Origin: Rhizomucor pusillus
Lineage: Eukaryota > Mucoromycota > Mucoromycetes > Mucorales > Lichtheimiaceae
DNA length: 64,000 nucleotides
Direction of reading: 5' to 3'
Assembly (NCBI GenBank): GCA_900175165.2
Contig: FWWN02000184.1
Location: forward strand, 62,001 to 126,000
In this document: positions 10,601-23,391 of the stretch, piece after piece
Layout: each line of letters starts with the position of its first letter
Numbering within the stretch: the first letter of the stretch is position 1
Program-made: the position numbers and the translations under genes
The notes under the pieces: generated by a model
Told to the model about the DNA's origin: nothing
What the model saw: the letters and a program-made list of their open reading frames with translations, nothing else
Database searches by the model: none

Positions 10601-12167
10601 TTTCGATGTTGTCGGCTGTCGCGTTAGCAGGATCGAATTCCGGCATCGTTGTAAGCTATAGTTGTTGTCAGCTTCTACCCTGCAAAACTAACGCTTCCAC
10701 TTACCATGCTGGCTATAGTTTTATTTTCACACAAGTATGAAAGTGCCTGTTGATACCATCAGTCATTTCATTCCGTAGGATTGGAGGTTTCAGCTTTTCC
10801 GTACATTTAAACTTTTCTTATAATCTCCAAGGATATCCATGCTGCGAAGCCGACTTGAAATTATATAAACAGCTGCACCGATTATCTAAACAGTTGTTAA
10901 TTTCGGGATACAATGCACATTTAATCTATCTGCTTACAGTTTCAAGGCCGTCGTCAGCAAACCGAGCGACAAGTTCAGCAAGATATTCATCAGGCAATGC
11001 AAATTCCTCCATCAAATATGGTACAAGTTGCTCGGGTCCAAGAGGCTTTCCACTAATGGTTCCCCGTACATGATTAGTTCGGGATCTGATAAATTGAATG
11101 TTGAAACTTACTTCTGTAACTGTGGAAACATATCCGGCATTTGGATGACCAATCCAGAGTATGAAATGGTGAGGTTCTTGACAGTGTCGAGAACTTCAAC
11201 TCGTTTTTGGAAAACCGATGGATCAATATTCTATATAACTGATTAGATAAAGCACCATGCTGATAAACAGCCGGTTCTAACTTGCCTTGCTCTTAGTTTG
11301 CATGTTGCATTTGATCTCATGCGCTCGCTTCCAGCATCCAAGAAGATATTCAAAATCTGGCACTCTCAAGTCTTCTCTGACATCCTCAGGATACTCATCC
11401 AACGGTTCATTCGGATCAATGGACAAGCGTGACACCAGGACACGATCAAGCAGCGATAAGGTGATCCGGTACGGTTTCGGTTCTACTACGATGTCAGCAT
11501 ATTTCCACCAGTACATACTCTGCACACTCTAGATTCCAGCCTTACCATTCTCCTCTTCTAACTCTCCAACTAGAGAGTGAAGATAGACACATTTGGGATT
11601 CTTCTGCAGAGCATCCAGCTACGTTATTTAATTTAGCGGTTCTGTAGAGGGTGATCCTTCAATGCATGTATGCATACTGTCAAGCTGACTTGTAGGATAC
11701 GTGTCAATGCATCATTTTGCCAGTCTTCAAAGCTTTTTGCTGGCACTGCAGTCTTTGCAGGCGTACTGACCGGCTGCTGCGCTTGTTTCGCTGGCGATTG
11801 CTGTGTTGGCTGCGGTGCGTCATTCGTCATCTAACAAGAACCCGTGTCAGCTTGCTTGAGCTGTTCATACCGGGTAAAAGATATTGTGTATACCTTGGGC
11901 GTGGGCGTTGGCGCCGGTGCCGATGCCGGTACTGGTGCTGGTGCTGGTGCCGATTTAGGAGGAGTTGGAGAAGCAGTAGTAGGTGTTTTCCTTTGCTGTT
12001 GAGCTTCGGCCTCTGCTCTTCTCTGCTGCTCCTCTGCCTGTTGCTGTAATTTAGCCAAGCGCTTCAAACGGATCTATAGGTCACTGTAAGGCGCCGGTAA
12101 AATAGAAGTCTATATCGAGTAGCCTAGAAACCTTGTGTGCATCCGAGAGTTGATCGGTAGGTTCCAT
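7609..12167 (-). CDS. UFD2: Ubiquitin conjugation factor E4 (UFD2, U-box)
   Basis: Elongates ubiquitin chains on substrates pre-marked by other ligases, acting with Cdc48/p97 in the UFD and ERAD pathways. It is a large gene with many short introns. The first exon starts with MEPTDQLSDAHK, followed by a Q/A/P-rich N-terminus (12,060-11,700). Next comes the E4 core, e.g. the exon at 11,500-11,280 containing EDLRVPDFEYLLGCWKRA, and later FVNMLMSDVTYLLDESL near 8,650. The C-terminal U-box has DPILSSVMEDPV, NTIVDRSTI, DPFSRAPLT and ELKEKIQAWK at 7,870-7,660. A 54-nt intron (near 7,861-7,914) interrupts the U-box entry and has no stop, so it can be misread as coding. Exact middle exons were not all resolved. 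Confidence 0.92.
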
Positions 12168-12309
12168 TATGCTGAACAGGGAAAGAACACGAATTTCCAG
12201 CACCTGCTGCATTTGCCATTTCAGGCCATTTCTCGCACAGATTCACGTATCAAATCATAGTTATTAGTTATTACTATTCTATTTACATTGTTGAAAAAAA
12301 CCCTCTAAT

Positions 12310-12970
12310 CTACAGATTGCGTCGAACATACATGGTAAATTCATATTGTAATTCTTTGTGAGTTTGGATCCCTTGAGGCACCTGTTGTTCCACGAAAGCT
12401 TCTAATTCCTCGTGGCTCGCCACTCGGAACTCCTTGTCGTTAATCTCTGGGAAGAAGGTATCACAATCGACTTTTGATCTAACTCTTGTCAACAAAATAT
12501 GCGAGCAGAGAGCATGCTTAATAGCGATGGTGTATATCTGCGCGCCACCTATTACGAATGTTCGAGGATTTTTCTTGGGATCAATGGCCTTGAATGCTTC
12601 TTCCATACTGCTGACCAGCAGCGTCGATGGATTGCCCGCGTTTTCAAGTTGCCTGTATCGAGAACTTTAGATTTTCTGAAGAATTGTTTTTATATAAGAA
12701 TCTTACGCACAAGTCATACGAAGGGTTTCGAGATACAACAATGTTGAGTCGGTCAGGCAGAGGGCGAAATTTCGGAGGGATACTCTCCCAGGTCACTCGT
12801 CCCATAATAACAGCGTTCTTTGCATCTGGATCTGTTAATGAATCCGCAGGAATGTGCGTTGTAACGTGCTTAAAGAATGCCATGTCCTTTGGAATTCGCC
12901 AAGGCAACGTGCTCAGCATTCCAATGCCATACTCCTCTGTGGCCGCTACAATTAGGGTGAAGCTGGACAT
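12310..12970 (-). CDS. Dihydrofolate reductase
   Basis: Reduces dihydrofolate to tetrahydrofolate with NADPH. Two exons (12970-12711 and 12652-12310) give 200 aa, typical for fungal DHFR. Visible motifs are LIVAATEEYGIGMLSTLPWRIP (substrate/cofactor entry with LPWRIP), the active-site acid in the helix DMAFFKHVT, VIMGRVTWESIPPKFRPLP, LNIVVSRNP, and FVIGGAQIYTIAI with the invariant GG. The donor needed to keep frame is GTGCGTAAG, which is weak; the stronger GTAAGA three bases later would break the frame. The start lies 95 bp from the divergent neighbour. Confidence 0.93.
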
Positions 12971-13065
12971 TTCAAGTCGCGGAAGAAACGCGCGCCCAAT
13001 ACGCGCTGCTTTTTAGGGAAGTTTAAAACCTCGTTGACCGCCAACTTTGACACCCAGCATTGACA

Positions 13066-14984
13066 ATGGGATCTATTGTGGGACATTCTGTCAATCAGGT
13101 CAGTCGCGCTTCAAGGCCTTATAAGCTTACGGCAACTTATGCAGACTTACGTAGTTTGGTGATTTATACTTTACGATCGAAACCGATACTGAAGGTGCCA
13201 AGCTAACGGAGAAACGTGAAGCAACAGAAACCCTCGGTTACGGGCCGGAAGACGTAGAGGTTTATCAATATTTTTACAATGATTTCCCTGGTCACTTCGC
13301 CAACATGGAATCTACTACGCGAGGTCCTCTTCAATATAATATCCAAAATATGATTGCAAACTACATTGATGCTGGACACTGTAAGTTGATATTTGGCATG
13401 AATGCAAAAAGCTGTGCAGTGGTCTGATATTATTCCCAAAGTTGAAGCTGCGTTGGATATTATTGAAAGCACAATTGCTGCAAAAAGGAAACCGTCAATG
13501 TAAGGTGTATATATCATCTTGTTTGTTACAGCCAACAAGCTCACTGTAGATTGCATATACAGATCCGTTATTCTATCTTTAATCGATCTGCTGTTGAGAC
13601 CCAAAGTAGTACATAGACGATGCTCGAAAAAAGAGCTCCTGTTTATTTGCACAAAAGCGCAAAGGATGCTCTTTCATATTCTGGAGAATTTCGGGCCCGA
13701 AGCTTTCGACAACATATGGTACTTGTTTCGGTCGATCACAGCTGGACGATTACATCAACGCCAGTTAGCGAAGATAGTATCGCTGGAAATCAAAGATGAA
13801 GACGATGAGGAACCATATAAATGCTCGCTTTCCGAGTTTGAGGATTTCTGGGACCTACTGGGCGAATGTGTTAATTTCAGAGGAGGATCAAAGAAAAAGA
13901 CGAAAGAAGCAGTGCGACCTTCTTTGCAGGCACCGGGAGGTCATAAACGACGTCGAATGGTATTGGGTTTTCTGTTGACACTGTTGGAAACCGACTTACG
14001 AAGTAGACAAGGTATGGGCTTAAGAGCTGGATCCACAACTGACGGTTAGGAGGACTAACTCTATATTGTAAATAGGAAGCAGAGAAAAGCTCGAGAAATG
14101 TATATTTTTGTCATTAATACGAACGGACGGGACCGGGCAGCGGACGCAGCTGGATCGCTATCTGGATATCTTGTTCACACCATTTGGATACCAACTTGAC
14201 AGCGAAGACGTCGAGAAGAATGAAACAGATGCTGAAAGTATAGATTATGCGGGGCGACTCATGAATATGGTATGTTCATCATGCAAGGGCGTTTTTTAGT
14301 GGCATCCTATTCGCTAACGACAATGAAAAAAGCTGGTCATCATGTCCTACTGCCACAACCTTATATCCGTCGATCCGTTAATCGAACAATCTTATCGGAA
14401 GTTCCTGAAATTAAGTGCCGAAGGCTGTGCCAGTTTCATACAGGTGATAAAAGTTCCAATCATCCCGTGATATCCCATCTGATCGTGAATATTAGGTTGT
14501 CAGATGCACGACTTACATTTCTAGTCTGTTAGACAAAGTATTGACAGACGCCGATTGCTCTGCCGTCAATGAAAAGTTGATGCCACTTCGGAAAGCGAAC
14601 GCATACAGCTTAGCGAAGTTGCTAAACTTCAACATCCGGACGAAACCGCTGCAACTGCATACTATGGAGGATGTCTACCGGCATGTAATGATCATTACAT
14701 GGCGTTTCATGAGCTTCGTGAGCGAAAAGACTATGCGCTGCGATGTATGTCAGAATGAATGCATCAGACCAAAAGTTATCTGGGCGTTAGACCTTATGGA
14801 TCAAGAAGCGTCTTTCAAGCTTATGACAAAAGGCCCCATGAGCTTAACAAGGTTACGGAGACACGTCGATAATATGATGGACCGAGTAAGAGGATCAGGA
14901 GGAATGGATGAACAAGTAGAGAAGGAATACGAGAAAAAGATCAATTGGGCGCTGCAACTCATCCAGCTAAGTATGACAACGTAG
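13066..14984 (+). CDS. Unrecognised multi-exon protein, mostly helical
   Basis: I do not recognise this protein. The start exon encodes MGSIVGHSVNQ, then FGDLYFTIETD at 13,155. Long open exons cover 13,561-14,060 (containing LFHILENFGPEAFDNIWYLF and FLLTLLETDLRSRQ), about 14,080-14,270 (LDRYLDILFTPFGYQ) and 14,541-14,984 (VYRHVMIITWRFMSFV ... WALQLIQLS, stop). The composition is that of a soluble helical protein with a few Cys pairs (CDVCQNEC). The junction near 13,380 is unsure: the strong donor GTAAGT there leaves an intron of only 31-39 nt. The next junction at about 13,499 restores the frame using an acceptor before 13,562. It shares a 95-bp divergent promoter with DHFR. Confidence 0.6.
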
Positions 14985-15900
14985 AGCAAGAAAAAGCTTC
15001 TAAATGCACAGAAATTGCCGATTGGGATTGTCATATGCAAAGCTGTTCAGTCTCTCTGCTTCTATGTGTGTACAAAAATAAACTGTTCCTCGTTGGAGTC
15101 CAGAACTTTAACGTTGTGCAAACTTTTTTTCTTCGCTTTTAAATTAAGCAACGGAGAACGTACATTGATGGTCAACGCCCAGCTTAATTGGATCATTGTT
15201 ACGTGAATAGTAGGAGGATGTTTGTACTTTGTTTCTTTAGACTAGTCAACAGAGCAGGAAAGGGGGAGGTGAGAGAGAAAAAGTGAAAAGAANNNNNNNN
15301 NNNNNNAAAAAAAAAAAAAAAAAAGAGATAGAAAGGGGAAAAGGCAGTGCATTCTTTTCTTAAAAAAGTATGTAAATAAGAAATAGTTTACAAATAGAGA
15401 GCAGAGTTTTGTTCCGTTACATGATTGATAAAGAAAAAAATAATGAGCTTCTTATTATCCCGGCTACGAAAAGAGAACGCGTTTAGTGGACGTCCGTGAT
15501 CGATTCCTATCGCCCATAATGCTACATACCAGAAGAGAGCTCTAAAACGTTCGTATGCATGAGAGAGAGTATGTTTGTGTGTGCGTCCGTGTACTCCTAT
15601 TTCAGATCGTGTCCGCAGTGTGGACACCACGTTGTGGTGTAGTATTTTTTGTGTAAAAGACAATAGTTCGTGTTTGGCTGTGGTTGACTGTGGTTGCTCA
15701 AATTTGACTCTGCGGTTCGAGAGAAGGCCATGACGAAAAGTAAAGAAGAGTGGAAAAAGAAGCGGAAGAGCAAGAAGGAAAAGAGATCCGTGGATATGCA
15801 CAGAGTGAAGGCCTGTTTGCTTTTGATTGGTAGGAGCGTCCACAGGACGCAAAGGCCACCTTACCACAAACTGCCCTATTCTGTCAGCGATCCCGAGTAA
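14985..15900. other. Intergenic spacer containing an assembly gap
   Basis: This is low-complexity, purine-rich sequence around a run of Ns. An open frame on the minus strand (15,388-15,867, 159 codons) has no recognisable content or homology-like motif and is probably chance or UTR. No RNA gene was recognised. Confidence 0.6.
15293..15306. other. Assembly gap of 14 Ns
   Basis: Fourteen undetermined bases are followed directly by an 18-base A run inside an AG-rich tract. The true length and content of the homopolymer or satellite here are unknown, so no feature crossing this point should be trusted. Confidence 0.98.
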
Positions 15901-18900
15901 TTCATGTCATACGAGGCAGGAGAGCACAGATAATGGTCAAGGACCCTGTACTCCACCATCTTTGCCAGCCCTGGATCTGATACTTTCCCCACCACCACCC
16001 GAGTTACCACCTACAAGCTTGTTCTTCTAACAGAATCGGGGAGCACAAGCCGAGCCTCCTCCCACAAACTAGGATCCACATGCTCTGAACACTTGCCATG
16101 GGTAACCACCAAGATGCTCCCATGATCCATCCGTGTAACTCGTTTCTACACGGCCAAATCCTCGTATCACAAATGTAGAACTACAGTATGGATTAAAGAA
16201 CGGGAAAAGTTCGTAGGGAAAATTTTTGTGACCGCTTAATACATACTCTCTTCTCTGACATGTTCAGTTGCCTTTTTGCTGGCTTGCAATGTACACAGAA
16301 GAAAAAGCTTCGCTATCACTTTATAATACGCATTAATACTCCATCATCACATTGGAACTATTTCAACAGCCGTTGGACCCATGTAAACTGCAAACCAGCA
16401 TCGTTGTATATGACGCTATGGATAAGGTACCATGCAAGGGCGTAGAACGTGAGTGCAATGATGTAGATACTGCATGGCCCCATATGCTTAGGTACGTAAC
16501 TCAGGGCCCCGTGAGCTTGGTAACTACATGTACCCCAGTAAATGATAGGGCGCTGGCAAAAGGTTTGCGATTTTTGATGTGTGGTCATTGCAACACATCA
16601 GCGATATGATTTTGACTCGGTGCTGTGGGGCAGAAGACAGGAACACACTTTCCGATGAATGCTCGGGCCCCGTGATTATTCAAATGACCTTTCATATCTC
16701 CCTTAAAGCTGCCTCGGCGATATCTTTGTTCATAAAATCCATTCATGGAATATCACTGCAAACACCTATTACTAATTAAATTCTATAGGTCTATCAGTAT
16801 CTAGGAACCAAATCACGTTGAAAGCAAACCCTGAAATGAAGAAACCGTGAGAGTTTGTAAGGTATCAGCCGGGGAAGACCGAGGCCTCGATAATGCAAGA
16901 ACGTGTGGAATGTAGGATCCAATATACTACTGGAGAACGGTGCACCGGCATTTGTAGTACCTGATCTACCTGACGTCACAGAGTCCATTAAAGCTGACAG
17001 CTGTTTCCACCATCATCAATGGCCAGATCTGGACAAATACGTGAAAAGAAAGGAGACAAGTTGATAAAGGTAAGATTGTCGCAGCATCCAGTAGAAACTA
17101 AATCTAGGATACATTTACTTGATAGCATTTTTGGAGTTTGTAACCGTTGCTCTACCAAATAATTCGATGTATGGAGAAATATGAGCGAGTTACTCAAGAC
17201 AACGCTCTATATTTCTTCTATTACAAGAAACAGACCCTTTTTCACTCGGATCTTCCCTGTCCAAAATCGCGATTTGTAAGACGTTGTGATGTGCTCTGCA
17301 CTGCATTGCATCGTGGCAGGACGGTTTTATCGCAAGGACGGTATCGAAACGTGTTTTGCTTCAATTTGACAGCAAATCTTTCCAATTTCCCTTAGTAGTA
17401 CTACTACGTTGTCGAAAACTCATGCTAAGAATACCAATATAAACATCTTATGTTCATTCTTGTTGGAAGAGCGGATATGATACACTGCATAACATTCCTA
17501 CTTGATCTCATCGGATTAAAGTATTACAGCTGCATGAAGCTATTGGTTGAACATTGCACGGATTCCGGTCCTTCGATAGATAGAGCAGGGATGCTGCTCC
17601 CGAAACAAATGTGCAGGTGTGCGGAAATAAATGTTTAGGTGAAGGCATTGGCTAGACGAAAAAGGGAACGTTGTACAGAAGAACGGTCCCAGCATATGCC
17701 CAACAAACAAGGGGGATAGGGCGCAATTTTAATCCTAGAGCAAAATGCTGTTTTAGTTAGGCATCAGATGCCAGTTTTAATCCATGGGACAACTATAATT
17801 ATAAATCTCCGGTGTCAAGTGAGGAAGGTGCTACTGTCACCATCAAAATCGACCAACGATTTTTGACAGCATACATCGATGGAATGGAGAAAACTTTGGC
17901 GTCCGTGCAGCAGATGGCAAGCGTAGAAGTGAAAAGAAGGTAGTTTGTTTGTGTTTTGGCCCGGTACCTTACTTTAGCAGGCCTCGCAGCAGTAAAAATG
18001 CTACAAGTCTTTTGTCAGACGTAGGAGGTGTAAATGCGAGGTCAGTGCCATCTGAAAGCTGAGTAGTCTTATGATCGACGACGGTTTATCCGTTCTAGAG
18101 TTAGTTACGACGTACAAAAGACAGTGCCAGAATACAAACATTTTACTCAATAAGAACGTACGGAACGTGTGAACTCGTTTCCCAACGGTCATGTAAAGAA
18201 TGCCTAGAATGGCAACAAATCTATTCTTCCACGCAATGTCGATGACCAAGCCCTTATCTCTACTTTGCATAAAGCCATTGCCGTTGTCCACACGAATTTT
18301 ATATAATTCAGGTATCAAAATCCATGTTGCCTCCCACTAGAAAATTAGTTGTTGAATGCCACGCTAATCTTTAGGCTACAATGTGGTCAGTTCAGGTATT
18401 TTGGTCTTCTCAGCGAAATAGATAATGGTCCATAGTTCAATCCAGACAATTTCTTTCTGTCGAGCAGGGGTTGGGCTAGCTACAGGACAGAGGCGTGGTA
18501 CAATTGAGCCGCCAGTTATCCTCAGCTTTAAAGCAAATTAGAATTTGGAGGATGTCTACACTTTCAGATAGTTGGACAGTACAGTCTATCTTGACTTTGC
18601 TGGAAGAATGCAAAAATCATTTATCCTATCTTGTGCGTCATATGTAGCACAGAAACACCGTTCGCTGTTGCGGTTTTTCCCATAATCCGCACGTGAAAGG
18701 ATCAACGACATGATATGCTGTGTAGACAAGTCGAAAACTATGACTTCAAAGCTATATATAACTACAATGCAGACCATGACTTTTGTGCAGACGTCTATAG
18801 AGTAGATCATATCTGCTCTCAACTGTGATATTTATCTAGGGATGTATTGAGGATAACTGCCTCGTATTCGCCTCGAACACTTCAGTGATCCTAATCATTG

Positions 18901-19200
18901 GTTACTCCTTCTCCAAGAGCTTGTTACAATTGCTAACTTTGGCTTGACGACGGAGCAAGACAACTCAGTTGCATTGAGCTCAATAGGAGAGTATGATAAG
19001 CACATCAGTTGCCACGAGACGCGATGTGTTTGGCTGCGTCGCTGGAATGTGAGCATTATCCATGCGACGTTCATGTGTGGATAACAGTTATAGCTTTCAT
19101 TATAAAGCTCAGGCAATATTCTGTTACTATACTGTACTGGAAGTACGATCGGATCAGGCACATTTTGTATTCCAACCGCTCTTGCGGACATGGGTCACAA
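15901..19200. other. Gene-poor tract with decayed coding fragments
   Basis: No intact gene was found on either strand over 3.3 kb, against roughly one gene per 1.5-2 kb elsewhere. Short protein-like pieces occur without usable flanking exons, e.g. minus strand 18,320-18,001 (DKGLVIDIAWKNRFVAI) and minus strand 17,197-16,990. This is best read as old transposon or gene debris. The family was not identified. Confidence 0.55.
17761..17943 (+). pseudogene. Possible 3' exon or gene remnant of unknown protein
   Basis: A 60-codon open frame directly after a good acceptor (tagttag) reads through NPWDNYNYKSP and GATVTIKIDQRFLTAYIDGM to a TAG. Its composition is protein-like and unlike the stop-rich flanks. 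No convincing upstream exon or start could be joined. It may be a relic exon or the end of a gene I could not reconstruct. Confidence 0.3.
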
Positions 19201-19218
19201 TTTTGAATGTGGTTCACA

Positions 19219-19409
19219 GTTGTCAAAATGGGTCAACGCAGCAAATTCGGGCTACGCCCGCACATATAAGACATGTCAAGAACAATTTGAGCCGAGGATG
19301 ACATTGAGTGAACTTTGGGAACGAAGGGAAGAACGAATGGCGAATGTCAGTGACAGCATCGTTTGTCGCACAAGCAAGCGCAAGGGCACCTCAAAAAGGA
19401 AGGTGCGCA
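19219..19409 (+). repeat. Left arm of a diverged long inverted repeat
   Basis: About 190 bp here matches 21,104-21,292 in opposite orientation. The shared landmarks run in the same order: ttgtcaaaatgggtcaa, aaattcggg, gcccgca, tataagacatg, ttgggaacgaagg, tggcgaatgtca, and caagcgcaagggcacctc, ending at gtgcgcag. Identity is roughly 80% by eye. Both arms can be translated to related peptides (LSKWVNA, then DWRM or EWRM). Confidence 0.85.
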
Positions 19410-21103
19410 GATCGCGGTTGTATGCATGGTCACATTGGTGGCGTTGTTGCTGGCGTCTGTGGTATCCACATGACAGTACTTCATCCTAACACTTATCCAA
19501 TAGCTTGTCAATTATTAGACTCAGTTGCGTACTTAATATTGGGGAGTTTTCTAGTAACCGTTTTCTCCCTTGTCCGAATAAACGGTACATTCAAGTTTTC
19601 ACGATACTCATCGTCTGCTTTCAACACTATTATTCCTCTCGAAAACGACAGCACTGTTGCCATAGTCGCAATACGTGAACACTGTGTATGGTCTGCATCG
19701 ATGGTCATCAGTGAAGATGCTTGACGAGCGGCATAGAAAATAACTTGACGGATGGAGAAACTTTGACCGGATTTGCCGCAACTGATACAAACCATAGCTG
19801 TTTAACGCATTTTGCTGCTGTCCCTGGCAAGGTTAAAAGCTTTCTCGATGCTTTCCTCGTCAAAAAAAACCACCCGTGTTGCTAGGGAATCTGCAGTTGT
19901 CTTCAGAATGAACGACGATGTTGAGGGTCCAAAGTCTGCTGGCAGGTGACAATCTATACGCAAAGAAGACGTGATCAGCACTTGCATGTTTTGGGGCCAA
20001 CGACCAGTTTTGTGCCGACTATCGTTGATTGTTATGGGCCAAACATTCTTGTAATGTGTTCGTAAAGGGGGCAGCGAACTCTGTGGTGGACAGCTGCCTT
20101 TTGTTGACAAAGTTTTGCGATGAGTATCCAATGATTTCGTACGACATATGATGCCGCGCAATTGATCAAAATTGCATGCCTTTTTATCTCATGCACGAGG
20201 ATGGCACCTGGCTTGATCCATCAATCTTCATTCAGCAAGGGACAGAGATTCATCGTTCAACTCGACATATTTTCGTTCAAGCAACGCGCCGTGGAAAGGA
20301 CCGCTCAGAATGGCGTGTAACAGATTTAAATGAACCGCCCTGGATGCTGTATCGTTGTTGCTCGACATGGCTCCACTTGCGCTATTTGGGTAGGATTCTG
20401 CTGAATGACTAACCGGCTGAGTGTTGATGCTGGAAACGTTGGATCTATAAGCGAGGCCGATTTCTTCAACACCTGCAGTGCTGACCATCGAAAATTTGCA
20501 GGCGCATTTGATCGATGATCCAGAGCGTCTTTCCCTTGTCCTCTGGGTCACGTTGTCCGCAAGCATGTAAAATCGCATCATCAAATTCTCGCTGGGTTGT
20601 CACTGTTTTAGCTGCCCTGGGGACAGGTGGCAGATCCAGTGCAGCCATAATCTGACGAGGGACGTGCATGACATGTTCGTCCGCTTCACTATACGGATCA
20701 GCGCCATCGTCACCCCGCTCTTCTGCGAAATTCAATTGGCACAGCAAGCAGCATGTTGTCTTGACAATTCACGACTATGAAACGGTAGAATGCCACCTAA
20801 TTGACATGGCTACGCAAACCCGTTCCTTATTGAAGCATCTGTTCACACAGTGGGCACTCCAGCTTGCCGTCATGGCGACGCTTGACTTCAAATTTGGCAT
20901 CACCATGTTTGAATGTGGTGCTTCTATGGTTGTTGTACGTGTAATATTGCAGCTTTCTTTCATTAGAAAAGTGGAAGGGAGGCCTGCACTAGGCATAGTT
21001 ATCTTCAGGGGTTGTCCTTGTTGCCATCATTTTCGCGTGATTGCGGCAAAGAAGCCTGCGCAACTCTGCACGGCTTCGGCGCAATTCAAAGTCGTCTGCG
21101 CAC
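19410..21103. pseudogene. Decayed element or gene between inverted-repeat arms
   Basis: The 1.7 kb between the arms has protein-like minus-strand segments broken by stops and frame changes. At 20,865-20,797 a zinc-finger-like piece KLECPLCEQMLQ, stop, GTGLRSHVN can be read. Around 20,740-20,500 the frame with DPYSEADEHVMHVPRQIM is open; around 20,460-20,230 another frame; and around 20,000-19,805 a third with CHLPADFGPSTSSFILKTTA. Some breaks could be introns, but several stops fall where no GT...AG pair fits. I call it a degraded gene, possibly a DNA transposon, of unknown family. Confidence 0.45.
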
Positions 21104-21292
21104 TTGCTTTTTGAGGTGCCCTTGCGCTTGCTTGCACGACAAATATGCTGTCATTGACATTCGCCAATCGCTCTGGACCTTCGTTCCCAAGGTCCACTCA
21201 ATCTCATTTCGTCCTTGGCCCAAATTATTCATGGCATGTCTTATACTGCGGGCTTGGCCCGAATTTACAGCATTGACCCATTTTGACAATTG
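21104..21292 (-). repeat. Right arm of a diverged long inverted repeat
   Basis: This is the inverted partner of 19,219-19,409. On the minus strand it keeps an open frame over the arm (LSKWVNAVNSGQARSIRH ... SDWRMSMTA), while the left arm shows the same peptide with several changes. That pattern suggests the arms derive from a once-coding sequence rather than from a simple non-coding terminal repeat. Confidence 0.85.
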
Positions 21293-21556
21293 CAAGAGTG
21301 GTATGAATACCAAAAGGTGGCCAATCGTACTTTCAGCACTGTAAAGTCGGATAGCTCATCATTAGCGCAAAGTCCGCTTTAGGAAATGTAAGAATCACAC
21401 TTGAAAGAGGAACAATATCTGCTTCTCATTGGCGGGAGCGACTTTTACTTTTCGGAAAGAGGGTACGTGCTTCGGCAGGATCCTCACGAGGTTACCGACC
21501 GGACGTGGTTCCTTTCAGCTGAATTTTTTCGGCTCGCCGGAAGGTTGCACAAGCGG

Positions 21557-22777
<1,221 letters not shown>

Positions 22778-23238
22778 ATAGCTTTACTTTGAAAACCCTT
22801 TTTTCTTTTCTATCCACGGATCTGATCTTTCGTGGTCTTGTATATATATACAAACATTGAAAAATTGCTAGAAGAAATAAAGAGACATGACACGTCTTTT
22901 GTTGATCCAGTAACAAGACACTTGTACATTGCATGTTTGAAGCCGGATATTATCCTCAGGCGATATATTTAGTACTAGGTGCAATGCGGGAACCCCACCC
23001 CCTGGCCATATTACTATGCATGCAAATCAAGAAGGGCTATTTTTCTCACGGGTACACCTGCTCCTGCTTTCCCCGCAATCGGGTGGATGGTTGTTGACAA
23101 GGTTCCGTGGAGTGTTCCTGCTAACATGTGAAATATGGGAGGAGTCTTCCGAATTGGAACGTGATGATCCCGGGAGTGGGCGAGTTCCTCGATGTGACTT
23201 TAAAGTCTTTTAACAACACTTTGTGTGTATGATCTTGC

Positions 23239-23273
<35 letters not shown>

Positions 23274-23391
23274 CGACGACGACGTCGAGGAGCTCAAAGC
23301 TCGCAGTAATAACTGACTGAGGAAAGAATTCAGATTCCCTGTTGGGCGGCGAGCGGGGCACAATTTGTTCTCCCTCTCTCAAGATAACAGT
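22778..23391. other. Intergenic spacer
   Basis: Holds the GAPDH 3' region (an aataaa at 22,877) and the promoter of the next gene, including the CAA repeat annotated separately. Open frames over the CAA tract (poly-Val/Leu or poly-Asn/Gln) are repeat artefacts. Confidence 0.7.
23238..23283 (+). repeat. (CAA)n followed by (GAC)n microsatellite
   Basis: About twelve CAA units run directly into four GAC units, in the 5' leader region about 110-150 bp upstream of the lactonase-family start codon. Confidence 0.9.

Noticed and set aside
15388..15867. Minus-strand open frame of 159 codons
   Set aside because: No domain-like content, Leu/Phe-rich low complexity, beside an assembly gap in an otherwise non-coding tract.
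23220..23285. Poly-Val/Leu open frames over the CAA repeat
   Set aside because: Microsatellite artefacts in the 5' leader of the lactonase gene.
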